Source: Fragilariopsis cylindrus CCMP1102 (taxonomy: Eukaryota > Bacillariophyta > Bacillariophyceae > Bacillariales > Bacillariaceae). From it: a DNA stretch of 64,000 nt. The DNA lies in contig FMBT01000342.1 in assembly GCA_900095095.1 (NCBI GenBank), positions 1-64,000 of the forward strand, in the 5' to 3' direction. Shown in pieces: positions 1 through 10,112 of the stretch. The notes under the pieces are model-generated. The model searched no databases, was not told where the DNA came from, and was given only the letters and a program-made list of their open reading frames with translations. A program made the translations under genes and the position numbers. The stretch's first letter is position 1. Each line of letters begins with the position of its first letter.

Positions 1-428
1 ATCCATAAATTTTGTCCTTTGCCGGTCGCTGCTGCTGAGTTGGCTGCAACAATGGCATCGTCTCCTCTAGTCTGTCCAGCAATCGTTCTTTTTCCTGCAC
101 TCCAGTTCCTTGGTATTAATTCGTATGCCTTAGCCATGTCATCCTCAAGTTTTTCCATACCAAAGTCCTTTTCATCATCTTCCTCGTGCTGTTTCTCTAG
201 TAAATCTTCGTCTTCGTCAGACGATCCCTGGTCTTCAAATTCATCTTCATCACTGTCATCATCATCATCACCGTCGTCGTCATCATCACCATCGTCATCA
301 TATTCTTGTACATCTGAATCGTAAACGCTATCTTCTTCGTCGTCCTCCTCCTCTGAACCAGAATCGACAGGTGAGAGTTTTGGGGTTTCGTCCTGTTTGC
401 TCATAGCGAGACTCTTTTTCTTTGCCAT
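1..428 (-). CDS. Partial acidic hypothetical protein (N-terminal part)
   Basis: An open frame starts at the ATG at 428-426, reads leftward and runs off the window edge, so only about 142 codons are visible. The protein opens with a lysine-rich stretch (MAKKKSLAMSK), then has a long Asp/Glu/Ser tract over roughly residues 22-80, and then a less biased part containing LIPRNWSAGKRTIAGQ. No domain is recognised. Basic-then-acidic N-termini of this kind are common in nucleolar and chromatin proteins, but that is only a compositional hint. The 620-bp spacer to its right also precedes the rightward gene at 1049. The frame is certain; the function is unknown. Confidence 0.6.
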   Translation of the reverse strand, partial: MAKKKSLAMSKQDETPKLSPVDSGSEEEDDEEDSVYDSDVQEYDDDGDDDDDGDDDDDSDEDEFEDQGSSDEDEDLLEKQHEEDDEKDFGMEKLEDDMAKAYELIPRNWSAGKRTIAGQTRGDDAIVAANSAAATGKGQNLW

Positions 429-1048
429 GGTTCAAATACAATACTAGCATAAATTTTGCCAACTATGTACCTGCTAAATTTGCTTGTGGATGGATGAGAT
501 TGTATAATTTTTTTATTTTTCTCTTGTTTTGTCAAATTTTCAATTCTTCATAGAAAATAGAGTGAGTGGTTGTCGTCACGCAAATATTTGGGGGAGAGGA
601 AAGTATTTAGGGATAGTGGAATATTAAGGTAAGGGGGGAACATCATTCCTTCGTTCAATTTCACGACTGGAAACACCCCTGACTAAAACTACAGATTCAC
701 GAAGATTCATTCATTAAATCTAACGTTAGATCACATCACAAATTTAGAAAATACCCGCCAATAGAATTCTATTGAATCTACTAGTATGATGTACGCGAAA
801 TACCCGCCTTAGAATTTAGCCGTATTCAATGTACAATTTGTATTTCTTACATACACGATAAAGAGCAATGTAACAGCAGTTAGATGGTAGGTCCTACAGT
901 ATTGAGTACTGTATGTCGCTCGCTCTTCATCAATGGCATTGGTTGTGCCAATTCTGCGATCGTTCCTTCAAATTTCAATCAGTGAATTTTTCATAAGATA
1001 CAAAAGAATATAGAATATAGAATAAGTTATACTCAAAATCAAAAAGCC
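429..1048. other. Intergenic spacer between divergent genes
   Basis: AT-rich spacer separating the starts of the leftward gene at 428 and the rightward ORF at 1049. It presumably holds both promoters. I see no coding potential and no clear core promoter motif. Confidence 0.4.
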
Positions 1049-1663
1049 ATGACGAAAGAATTAGCAGCAGTTGAAAAAGAAGTATGCGACCAGTTACAGT
1101 TGTTAAACTTAGATATTGGGGATGCTATAATCCTACAGAAACAAGAAGAGAACTCGCCACCCATACTCGCTCCATTGAGCAATAATTTAACATCAAATAC
1201 CGGTAGTGCTGACAACAGCGATACATATACGAGTTTGAGCAAAGTGACAGCAACAGCTACTACTACCAATACTACTTCTTCCTCTGAGGAAGACACGAAC
1301 CTTCCCAAAGTTTCAGGATTCAATTCATTATATACAACAAATAATACAGATACTATATTATTATCTGATAGTTATAATGATGATTTGACGTCTTCCAATA
1401 TCTGTATTGGTACAACAACAAAAACAACGATCGCAATCGAAAATCAAAATCAGCTGCAGCAGCAGGATTGTTTAGAAGTAGAAGAGGAGAAGTCTTGTCA
1501 AGTACGGTTTGGTGATATTGAATTGAAAGTATACGGAATGATAATAGGAGATCATCCCGATACCGTTGGAGGGCCTTCGGTAATTTCCAAACAAACACTT
1601 ATACCAGTAGTCTCTATTATCTTTTATATACGTCTACTAAATCAATCTTATAATGTAGGGTAA
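1049..1663 (+). CDS. Short protein ending in a truncated diatom VRFG...GDHP...GGP motif
   Basis: This 204-residue ORF is mostly low-complexity Ser/Thr/Asn. Near the C-terminus it carries VRFGDIELKVYGMIIGDHP followed by DTVGGPSV (about residues 151-178). I recall many uncharacterised diatom proteins with this pattern: V-x-FG, a short strand, a hydrophobic GDHP or GDNP step, then G(P)P followed by T-I/L-x-W. Here the family-typical continuation after GGPSV is missing, and about 25 unrelated residues follow before the stop at 1661-1663. The copy may be truncated, or an exon may be unrecognised: a GT lies just after the GGPS codons at about 1578. No function is known for the motif. Confidence 0.5.
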   Translation: MTKELAAVEKEVCDQLQLLNLDIGDAIILQKQEENSPPILAPLSNNLTSNTGSADNSDTYTSLSKVTATATTTNTTSSSEEDTNLPKVSGFNSLYTTNNTDTILLSDSYNDDLTSSNICIGTTTKTTIAIENQNQLQQQDCLEVEEEKSCQVRFGDIELKVYGMIIGDHPDTVGGPSVISKQTLIPVVSIIFYIRLLNQSYNVG

Positions 1664-3689
1664 AATAGTGTACTAAGTGAAGGCATTATGTCGACTACTA
1701 GCTAGCTGTATGATCAGGAGTGAGCTAGTCGCCTTCCTCAGGATATTATCACAATACTTCGGTAGTAGTATAATCGAGAAATGAGAGTTGTTAATGGGAC
1801 CATCGTTTCGTTTTCTTACTGGTGTCCTTTCTAGCAGTGAAAATGTCAGAATGCAGTAGCAGTTCTTTGAGGATAAAAGCAGCGAAAGAATTGATGCGGA
1901 TAAAGAACCAACCAGTAGTTAAATAGTAGTTGGGTTATTTCTTTGCGTATATTTTTTTGTAAGTTGTAGGGATTTTAGGTGTGTAATTAGAGGTGTTTTG
2001 TTAATGTTCACTAGCTTTTTGGTTTTTGATACGGACACCCAATAGAGGGTGTAGTCCACGAAATATCGAGCTCGGTACCGGGAAGGGGATCCCTCGACAC
2101 AGTACAGACGGAACTTATGATGATATGGACGCCCTCGGAAAGGGTGGGTCTTCTCAAAGGCCTAGCAGGCATATTACACTTTGACAACCGGTCGAGTAAT
2201 TACGTACATGGCTGCTGATAGAGACTTCATAATGGAAAGTTGTTGATAAGGGACACCCAGTCTAAGGGTGCAGTCCCAATTATCGTACTGGATGTTCAGC
2301 TTTGTGAAATCACAAACGGAGCTGTTGTACGTACGATTGGTAGAGTGTCCACTACGGTGGAACGGTGTCTACCTAAAGGATTGCTTTTGAAAATTGCCAT
2401 TGTTTATCGATTCGCATACACCGGCTTCACATAGGCGCTCTCCAAGAACAGTGAGAATAACTTTACTTCATGTATTCTATCTTTCTTCCTCAGTCTTGTG
2501 CTTCTACTTGTCATAACGTGACTATATGTATGCTCAAACCATTGTTTGGTTGGTACCGCTATTTATTGTGTGCAATCAAATCAATCGATCGATCAATCTA
2601 CCGAACGGACACCGTGCATCATTGTCAATCAACCAACTGTCGTAATGCGGTAAAATAATAAAAACAAACAAATTGATGTTTGTTAGTTACGGTAGTTAAA
2701 TTCGATGTTGAATATTTTTGATACGATGTATCGCTGTTATGACTCGTTTGATTTCAATAGAAGAAGCACCAATGTACGTTCCGACCTTACACTTTTGTGT
2801 CCCCCTTCGCTCTCGAAAAGGAAAAGACAACAAAGGTGTAATATATGTCATGAAAACAGCCTTAAGGACAACGAGTTTATAAAATTGTGCTTCAAACAAT
2901 GTTATATTCCAACAAAACGTCAGAAAATTTAACATCTAAACACGAAACTATTCTACCAAATGCGTCTGGGCACTATACATCACTAAAAAAAAAGTATATA
3001 GAAGAATAAACTTCTTTTCCTTTTTTGACAAGTAAGCGCAAATGAACACTGGTTTTTTTTTTAAAACTTTTTTGAGACATATTCGTATTCGGTGCAGATT
3101 GATTAGATTACTTACTCACTGACAAATGAAGGTAGCGATAAAGACAACCTAAAAAATATTGTCTGCTTTAAATGCTGTACGACGATACTAGTACTAGTAC
3201 AGCTCATAATCATCGAACCATCAGTTCGATCATAGGATCGCGACTGATCATCACGTTAACATCTTTTGAAGAGATAAATTGAAGTTACACAATACAATGC
3301 TTGAATCGTCATTCGACTTTCATTTTATGTTGTGGGATGTGCTACTATTGAATATGATTTTGTTGTGATCAAAAAACATCAAATAATGATTTTCGTACAA
3401 GTAATCAAGTAAAGTGGGATAACTGACGAAGGTCAGTTATTATGAACATGTCTGTCCTTCGTTCTTTTATTCGTGAACACTTCTCTAATTTACTGTACAA
3501 CATTTTAAATTTTCAAATTTCACACAAAAAAGAAAAACAGATATCCAAGATCTCCCTTCACACTGAAGCAAACATTGCTAAAGACAGCGCTCTTTCTTGG
3601 TTGCCGTTCTTCATGGTTCCTTGTACAAAAATTTGTACTAGTATAGGACCTAGTTAGCTGGCTACGTATATCATAGGCCTCTTTTCTCC
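1664..3689. other. 2.0-kb intergenic region with repeated hairpins
   Basis: No convincing gene is seen in this spacer; the small open frames in it lack recognisable domains. Its left part (about 2030-2370) contains a run of similar short hairpins, listed separately. The right part is AT-rich, with a small GTACTAGTACTAGTAC block near 3189. Confidence 0.4.
2033..2369. repeat. Series of related GGACACCC...GGGTG hairpins
   Basis: Three similar imperfect stem-loops recur about 95-125 bp apart: GGACACCC with GGGTGTAGTCC (2033-2057), GGACGCCC with GGGTGGGTC (2127-2150), and GGGACACCC with GGGTGCAGTCCC (2250-2277). A looser fourth copy is at 2345-2369 (GTGTCCAC with GGTGG). The same GGGACACCCA string occurs in the repeat-rich spacer at 17513. 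No known element was recognised. Confidence 0.45.
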
Positions 3690-6440
3690 ATGACGACGAT
3701 TGCACGTGGTCAAAGAAGAGAAAATCCAAATCAGCACTACGATGATCAAATAGTAATAGTCGATGATATAATCGATGTTTTATCGAGTCTGCTAGAATTT
3801 TCTGGAATCATATCCAACAAAAATGATAGTATTAACAACAACAACAACAATGGCAATAGCAATAACAATGGCAATAACAAAAAAGATCCATGGGATCAAC
3901 TATCGAGTTCAATAAAAGAATTGATTATCTCGTTGGGAAAGCTTCATAAGTTGGTGTCTGATGAAAAAGCTACGACGGTAAATATAACAACAAAAGTCGA
4001 TGACACGACCGTCACGTCGTTCGAAACAACCAATGAATTGCTTTTGTATGTAGAAAATATTATTCATCAAGTATGGGTCGATATAGAATCTTTATCAGCA
4101 AAACTACCAAAAATGATTTCATCACAGCTAAAATTATGTCGACGACTTGAATCGATCATTAGAAACAACAACAATAGTAATAATAATAATAATAGTAAAA
4201 GGTGGTTGTCAACGTTAACGTTACTTCTTCCGATGGCAAAGTCTTTGGCGGGTGCTGTGCGTCAACAAAAAGCAGTGTGTTTGGAATCCCTTCAAATAAT
4301 TGGAAAGTGTTTAGATGAAGAATTATATAATAATAGTCAAGAAGATGCTACTACAGAGATGATAGATAATCTTCAAATCATGTACAAAAAAATTCATCGA
4401 AGATGTATAGATCACAATTGTTCGCCTTGGAAGGAAGCTGTCGGATTGTTAGAATATATTGCTAGTAATGAAATACAAATACAAGAAGAGCCTAATAGTA
4501 GTAGTAGGGATGATAAGCCAGAATTAATAACGAGAGTGGGAACTTCTTCAGATTCATTAGACACTATATGTCAAGACCCTATATTTGTAAATTTACCAAA
4601 CAAAAAAGCATGTCCAATACTACTACCATTATCATCATCATCACACTTTGACGTTAATTCAAATTGTGCTTCGTCGCAATTACAAAACATTGTCGAAGAT
4701 TTTTTATACGGAACAACAACAACATCAAATAATGACGACGAAGGTGGTAGAAGAGTTTTGTCTATTCTAGTTTTTGGACTTGAAGGTTCTGGAAAGACTT
4801 TCCTTCTCAATGAAGTTGAAAAATATTACTCACGTAGGAGTGTCACTGGTGGTGGTGGTGGTGGTGCCGATAATATAGATGTTATCCATCCTGTGCTTCC
4901 CTTCGACGCGATTGGTACTACTGTCGGTGCTGCAGAAGAAATAATCATATCTTTGATTTGCTATGCAAAAACGAAAGAAGGAAAATGCATATTGTTACTA
5001 GATGATATTGACAGCATATTTGGACAAACAGAATTGATAACGACCAATGAACCTCACCAAACGTCTCGACTACGACAATTATTTTTCTCCCTTCTGGAAA
5101 TCATCCAAGAAAGAAACTACGATACTAGGAACGATCGGATGATTCTAATATGTTCGTCGAAAGATAATTTTGGAAATAAGATTGATAGATTTGATAAGAT
5201 TCTACCTATGTTGCCACCAAATGAGAAAGAGAGAAGAGGTATAATTTCCAATTATCATATCGGAGAACACGACGAAGCGCAACGCATTGGTAGTAGTGAT
5301 ATTTCCGTTGAAAACTTGGTAGAGTGTACTATAGGATTGTCACGGGCTGAACTTTCTCATTACTGTCGAGAAGCACTAATAGCATTGCAATCGAAACAAG
5401 AAAGTGGTGCAGATACCAACGACTTTTTGAGCTTCTTAAAGCAAAGATTGCAATCAGCAACACCCGAATCACTTAAGCAGGGTGTGAATGATGACTTTGT
5501 AGACATGAAGGTGTTTTCAGCACGAGATTTGCAGAAATTATATCCTATTCATAATCAAGAAAATCCTATAGCAGACCTACCCCTCTTTGGAGAAAGTGCT
5601 AAGGTAGCGTGGCGAGAACTTCGGCGTCTTATCGTCATGCCAGTTTGCCAGGGTCCAGCACTTGACAAGATTATGTATCATCGTGGTGGTCGAACGGAAA
5701 AGAAAGCATTTGTAGGTGGTGTCCTTCTAGCTGCAGCACCAGGTACCGGCAAATCGACGATTTCTTATTTCTGTGCAGCGTTTGCCTCGTCAATCAATCA
5801 TTCTGTTAAGTTGATTGATGTGAGCTGTACATCTCTTATTCACAAGGAAGTTGGAGGTTCCGAACGAGCTCTCCATCGTCTATTTCGCAGTGCCAGGTCG
5901 GCTACGCCTTGTATCATTGTGATGGATGGTATAGAAAATATCGCGGCTGTTCGTGGAAATGATAACACCACAGAGGGGACGATGGACCGAGTTTTGTCTA
6001 CCTTACTGACAGAGCTCGATGGTGTAGAAAATGATGTATCAATAGACAATTCCCCTGGTTGTATGACAGTTATTGGTATAACTCACAATCCACTTTGGAT
6101 TGATCCCGCACTTCGTAGACCTGGCAGATTAGAACGTACTATATGGCTAGATAATCCTGATTTGGAAGGAAGGAAACAAATAGTGTTGGAAGAGCTCGGA
6201 GATGTAATCTTTAAACCTGACCAAGTCTATCCAGAATTACAGAAGCTGGAAGATTTAGCAAACCAACTTGCTCTTGAAACAGACGGATACACCGGGGCTG
6301 GGATAATCGCTATTTGTAACGAATCTAAGCTTCTGGCTTTCAATAATTTCTTCAAAGATGTTGGTGGCGAAAAACGAGATTATATAACTCCAAAAATCGT
6401 GTTTGAGGCCGCCAATTCCAAAAGACCGGATGGTCGGTAG
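3690..6440 (+). CDS. Tandem AAA+ ATPase, AFG2/SPATA5-like
   Basis: This 916-residue protein has two AAA+ modules after an Asn-rich, partly helical N-terminal region of about 350 residues. Module 1 has Walker A GLEGSGKT (about residue 363) and a Walker B-like LLLDDIDSI. Module 2 has Walker A APGTGKST (about 684), VMDGIEN at the Walker B position (about 747), then ELDGVE, a second region of homology ending DPALRRPGRLE, and an ETDGYTGAGIIAICNES segment like the C-terminal lid of AFG2/SPATA5 proteins. The family extracts proteins, for example during ribosome maturation. Both Walker B glutamates are replaced (Asp in module 1, Gly in module 2), so hydrolysis may be weak or lost. CDC48 or PEX1 relatives are alternatives. 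It is a single exon. Confidence 0.7.
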   Translation: MTTIARGQRRENPNQHYDDQIVIVDDIIDVLSSLLEFSGIISNKNDSINNNNNNGNSNNNGNNKKDPWDQLSSSIKELIISLGKLHKLVSDEKATTVNITTKVDDTTVTSFETTNELLLYVENIIHQVWVDIESLSAKLPKMISSQLKLCRRLESIIRNNNNSNNNNNSKRWLSTLTLLLPMAKSLAGAVRQQKAVCLESLQIIGKCLDEELYNNSQEDATTEMIDNLQIMYKKIHRRCIDHNCSPWKEAVGLLEYIASNEIQIQEEPNSSSRDDKPELITRVGTSSDSLDTICQDPIFVNLPNKKACPILLPLSSSSHFDVNSNCASSQLQNIVEDFLYGTTTTSNNDDEGGRRVLSILVFGLEGSGKTFLLNEVEKYYSRRSVTGGGGGGADNIDVIHPVLPFDAIGTTVGAAEEIIISLICYAKTKEGKCILLLDDIDSIFGQTELITTNEPHQTSRLRQLFFSLLEIIQERNYDTRNDRMILICSSKDNFGNKIDRFDKILPMLPPNEKERRGIISNYHIGEHDEAQRIGSSDISVENLVECTIGLSRAELSHYCREALIALQSKQESGADTNDFLSFLKQRLQSATPESLKQGVNDDFVDMKVFSARDLQKLYPIHNQENPIADLPLFGESAKVAWRELRRLIVMPVCQGPALDKIMYHRGGRTEKKAFVGGVLLAAAPGTGKSTISYFCAAFASSINHSVKLIDVSCTSLIHKEVGGSERALHRLFRSARSATPCIIVMDGIENIAAVRGNDNTTEGTMDRVLSTLLTELDGVENDVSIDNSPGCMTVIGITHNPLWIDPALRRPGRLERTIWLDNPDLEGRKQIVLEELGDVIFKPDQVYPELQKLEDLANQLALETDGYTGAGIIAICNESKLLAFNNFFKDVGGEKRDYITPKIVFEAANSKRPDGR

Positions 6441-6622
6441 ACTATAACTTACTAGGACAAACTGAAGTACTTACAGTACATACATATCACTCTTATTTAT
6501 TCCTGGCAAATTATTTTTTTCGATATTTAGAATATAGGCAAAATAGTTTCCTCTTTTCTACTTTAAGTTTTTATAATATACAGTATTATTTATATAAGTT
6601 TGGATTTATTGTAATCCAAATT

Positions 6623-8296
6623 CTATTTATTGTCAGTTGGGCATTGTTTTTCCATTTCGGTAGACGGTAGATACTTATCAAAGTGGGCCCATATAAGACA
6701 TTTAGCAAAATAATTTGTCAACGAATGTTCTGACGTACCAGCGCACAACGTTTTAATTTTCCCAAATCGATGCTTCCAGAAGTCGTCGGTATTTATTACT
6801 CTCCCTATGCTTGTTAACGGAGCGAGTATTTGTTTAGTACCTTCGTCGGAACGCTTGAAATATACACATTTGTCAGATTCTAAGAGATGTCTTAGACCTT
6901 CCTGATTTGTAGTTTTGGTCCATTGTATATTGTGTGTTGAATCCGTAAATGCGATAGCACGGATATGCGGAAGGTACCGATCAGATTTATTAAGTAGATA
7001 CCTTACAAATTGAGCTCCCGAATGTGAATGAGACAGTACAAACATATTTCTTTGTTTCAATGTAGTAGATTTTTCAGTTGTTGTTGTTGTTGTTGTTATT
7101 ACTTCCTCATTCTTCTCCTCCAGTACAAGCATATTTCTTTGTTTCAATGTAGTAGACTGTTCAGTTGTTGTTGTTGTTGTTATTATTACTTCCTCGTTCT
7201 TCTCCTCCCAACGACGAAACAAATGTGATATAGACCTTTCAAAGGTGATCATCCCGACTCGATCACCATGTACGTTAGGATCCAATATAATTATATTCAT
7301 GTTTCTATTTCGACCTTCACGTACAAATTGTATTGCCGAACCACATTCTAAACCAGTCGTAAGTAGATGTTGCCGCGAAAAAATTCCTGCTCGTACCCGC
7401 CCCTTCCCTGTAGCAATTAATAACGTGGGCTCATTATCTAGTCTCGATTCATCTTCCACTAATCTGGTACTAATAAGTGCACGGATCGGTTCCGATTGAT
7501 TTTCCTTTACTTCTGCTGTTGCTACTGCTGCTGCTACTGTTGGAATAGTTATCCATTGTAGTCCCCCGTCTTTAATCATTAGCTCAATCGAATATTCCAT
7601 TGCGAGACGACAAATGATATCATACATAGCACCGTCAGCAATATATTCTTTTCTATTTGTCATTGTGATCATAGTATTAGATTCTTTATGGAACAATCTC
7701 ATTATTGTATTATTTATATCTGATCTATCCTTCCTTGTTTGAGATTTTATCTTGCTATTAGTATCCATCACACAATTATTGTTCTTTTCGTTTTCGTTTT
7801 GACATTCGCAATGATTACCGTTACTATTACCGTTGCCATTTTCTGGGACAAAATTGGGATGATCGATCATAGAAGCCGTTGTTGTTGTACCTGAACAATT
7901 TTTATCATTTGATTCTTTCGTCACCGACGTTGTTGAAGCCTCCACTACACGTACATCACCATCGTCTTGTACTTGTATTTTAACTAAGCGATACTCTAGT
8001 CCGCTGGCAATTAAACCAACTTCTCCTTTTAATGGATGTAGCATATCAATCCACATTTTCTTTTTAGATCTATGATCTTCATCACTTACACATCCCTCCA
8101 GCCGAACACTTACCCGCATCTCAGGAGGGATAGCTAATGTGATATGTTGTCTGTCATGATTTTGTTGAAGATCCAGATTATTTTTAGTTTCAGTTTCATC
8201 TTCGGCTGCTACTCGTCCGTCAAAACAAGAAGACCCCATCAGTCGCGAATGAGCTGCTCCCATGGTGGCTGCTGTTGTTGCTTGCTTGTATATCAA
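6623..8296 (-). CDS. Arb2/FAM172-like protein
   Basis: The 557-residue protein ends with a block resembling the Arb2/FAM172 family: a conserved N-terminal part of the fold (IIILDPNVHGDRVGMITF), a serine-hydrolase-like nucleophile elbow LSHSHSGAQFV, then AIAFTDSTHNIQW, and near the end CAGTSEHSLTNYF. In other eukaryotes relatives are linked to Argonaute and chromatin (fission yeast Arb2) or to splicing (FAM172A). The N-terminal half is low complexity. Between them sits an in-frame 29-residue tandem duplication (DNA copies 7035-7121 and 7122-7208) built around Glu/Thr runs. The annotated start is at 8296. A second Met at 8263 begins MGAAHS, which fits the N-myristoylation pattern, and could be the true start. 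Confidence 0.65.
   Translation of the reverse strand: MIYKQATTAATMGAAHSRLMGSSCFDGRVAAEDETETKNNLDLQQNHDRQHITLAIPPEMRVSVRLEGCVSDEDHRSKKKMWIDMLHPLKGEVGLIASGLEYRLVKIQVQDDGDVRVVEASTTSVTKESNDKNCSGTTTTASMIDHPNFVPENGNGNSNGNHCECQNENEKNNNCVMDTNSKIKSQTRKDRSDINNTIMRLFHKESNTMITMTNRKEYIADGAMYDIICRLAMEYSIELMIKDGGLQWITIPTVAAAVATAEVKENQSEPIRALISTRLVEDESRLDNEPTLLIATGKGRVRAGIFSRQHLLTTGLECGSAIQFVREGRNRNMNIIILDPNVHGDRVGMITFERSISHLFRRWEEKNEEVIITTTTTTEQSTTLKQRNMLVLEEKNEEVITTTTTTTEKSTTLKQRNMFVLSHSHSGAQFVRYLLNKSDRYLPHIRAIAFTDSTHNIQWTKTTNQEGLRHLLESDKCVYFKRSDEGTKQILAPLTSIGRVINTDDFWKHRFGKIKTLCAGTSEHSLTNYFAKCLIWAHFDKYLPSTEMEKQCPTDNK
7035..7208. repeat. Two-copy 87-bp tandem duplication inside a CDS
   Basis: Two adjacent 87-bp copies, starting AGTACAAACA at 7035 and AGTACAAGCA at 7122, differ at only a few positions. 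They encode two 29-residue repeats in the Arb2-like protein. The unit length is a multiple of three, so the frame is kept. Confidence 0.85.
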
Positions 8297-8444
8297 TTTT
8301 CTTCACTCCCTGCTACTAACTAACGGTATGAACTACCGTCTACCGTCCTAGTAGACAATATTGGTATCTTTGGTAGTTGATGATATTTGATAGCTTTAGA
8401 CTTCAGCTCTAAAAACAACATTCCGATAGAGGGTCGGGGGAATC

Positions 8445-10112
8445 TTATCTTTCACTCGATGTTTTTAAAGTCGTGTATTTGAGTATGTACGCCAACCGAC
8501 TGCCGCCACTGCTACTACTAATAGCAGCAGCACCAAGAGCAGCAGCATGCACAGCGTCATCAGCACTAAGAGCAACATGATCATCATGATCAGCATCCGC
8601 GTCATCATCACCAGCGTCGTCATCACCTGAAATAAAGTTACAAGTACTAGCCGCAGCAGCAGCATCTCTATTATTTCTTGCATAGGCCTGAGCTGTTTCC
8701 TTTCTTTTCCTTTCTGCTGTCTCTCTTTTCTTTTCTTCTCGCACCTTCTGCATCTTGTCATTTATTTTCTGTTCTTCTGCTCTCCTCTTGCATCTTATTC
8801 CACAAGCTAAAACATTGTTACAACGTCCGCTTTCCCCCCCCCATGGATAGTTACAGATATCACAGTTGAAACGCGGAAGCGGAAGCCTCTTGGTATTGTT
8901 GTTGTCGTTGACACCACCTGAATATTGAATCGAAAAAATCGGAAGGAGGGCATGATAATGTAAGCCAAAGAAATCAAATATTCGACAGGCTGAACATTCA
9001 TTCACACATACAAATCCCTATCCATAGACAGGCGGGATGGTCGGATGGCTTGTTTCTAAACTACCAGCCACTTATTCAGCTTGGTAGCTGACCCTTAAGA
9101 AGGGGGGCACAGGTAAAATAGAAACAAGTTGTTGTTGAAACGATGCACACACACACACACATAACATCAACGAATAGACCGTACCTGTAAAATGGATGGC
9201 CGCGACACGATTGTTGGTGGGCCTAGTAACAGGAGCAGGAGCCTGCTGCGGTGGTGGTAGTGAATGCTCAACGAAGTTCCGATTCGATGTCTCGCCTCTG
9301 TTGTTGTTGTTGTTGTTGTTGTTGAAGGTAACAGAAGTAGCAGTACCACAACGAGAACTTGAATATGATTCCCTACCACAGTCTTCGAACTCGCATCGCT
9401 CCCCTGCTGCAGTCGATGCAGTAGTAATTGTAGTAGAGTCGTAAATTACTCTGTTGTCGTCGTTGTCGTCCAGTTGCACTTGTACTTTTGGCTGTTGCAA
9501 TCCCACTTGCACTTGCAGCTGCGATTGTGATGGTAGTATCGTCATCGTCTTTGTCTCCTTTGTCATGGTGGTGCTGGAGGAAGTTACTACTTTCTTATGA
9601 TGATGATGAGGATGCTGTTGTTTTGGTGATTCGTATATTGGTGGTGATTTTAATTGTGGATTCAGTAGCAGCAGCGGCGGCGATTTCAAAATTGATTTTG
9701 GTGGTTGTTGACTTTGCGTCGTCGACTTTTGCTGCTGCTGCATCATCGAATTGTCTACTTTCTTTTGTTTTTGCTGTGCTGATGGAAGTTCTTTTTCTTG
9801 TGGATCATCCGATTTTCTGTCGTCGTCATCATTATCATCATCATCATCATCGTGGACATGGATCGTCGTATCTCCTGATGACGAAGATGAAGAAGGAAGC
9901 TTTCTTTGTAATGTTTTTGTTTTTGTTGTTGTCGTCGGTGTGACTGTAATATTACTACTACTATTGGATGCTGATGCTGATGATTTAGGAGGAGGAGCAA
10001 CAGCGTCGAAGAACGTAGTAGTAGTAGTATGATTTTCTTTATTCGTACTAATGTTGTCGTTGCTGTTTCTACTTTTGTTGTTATTCTTGCCAATATCCTC
10101 AGCGTCTGTCAT
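8445..10112 (-). CDS. Two-exon low-complexity protein with a C-terminal Cys cluster
   Basis: Reading leftward from the ATG at 10112, exon 1 (10112-9185) encodes Ser/Thr/Asn/Gln-rich sequence with an Asp run, a KSILKSPP motif and poly-Asn. A good donor (TTTTACAG then GTACGG) starts an intron at 9184-8918 that ends in TATTCAG. Exon 2 (8917-8445) continues in frame: the total of 1401 nt gives 466 residues. Exon 2 carries CDICNYPW...CNNVLACGIRC, which looks like a small zinc-binding cluster, then a charged coiled-coil-like stretch and an Ala/Asp-rich tail. Without splicing the two parts are separate frames. The intron holds a CA repeat. No known family was recognised; the gene model is inferred. 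Confidence 0.5.
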
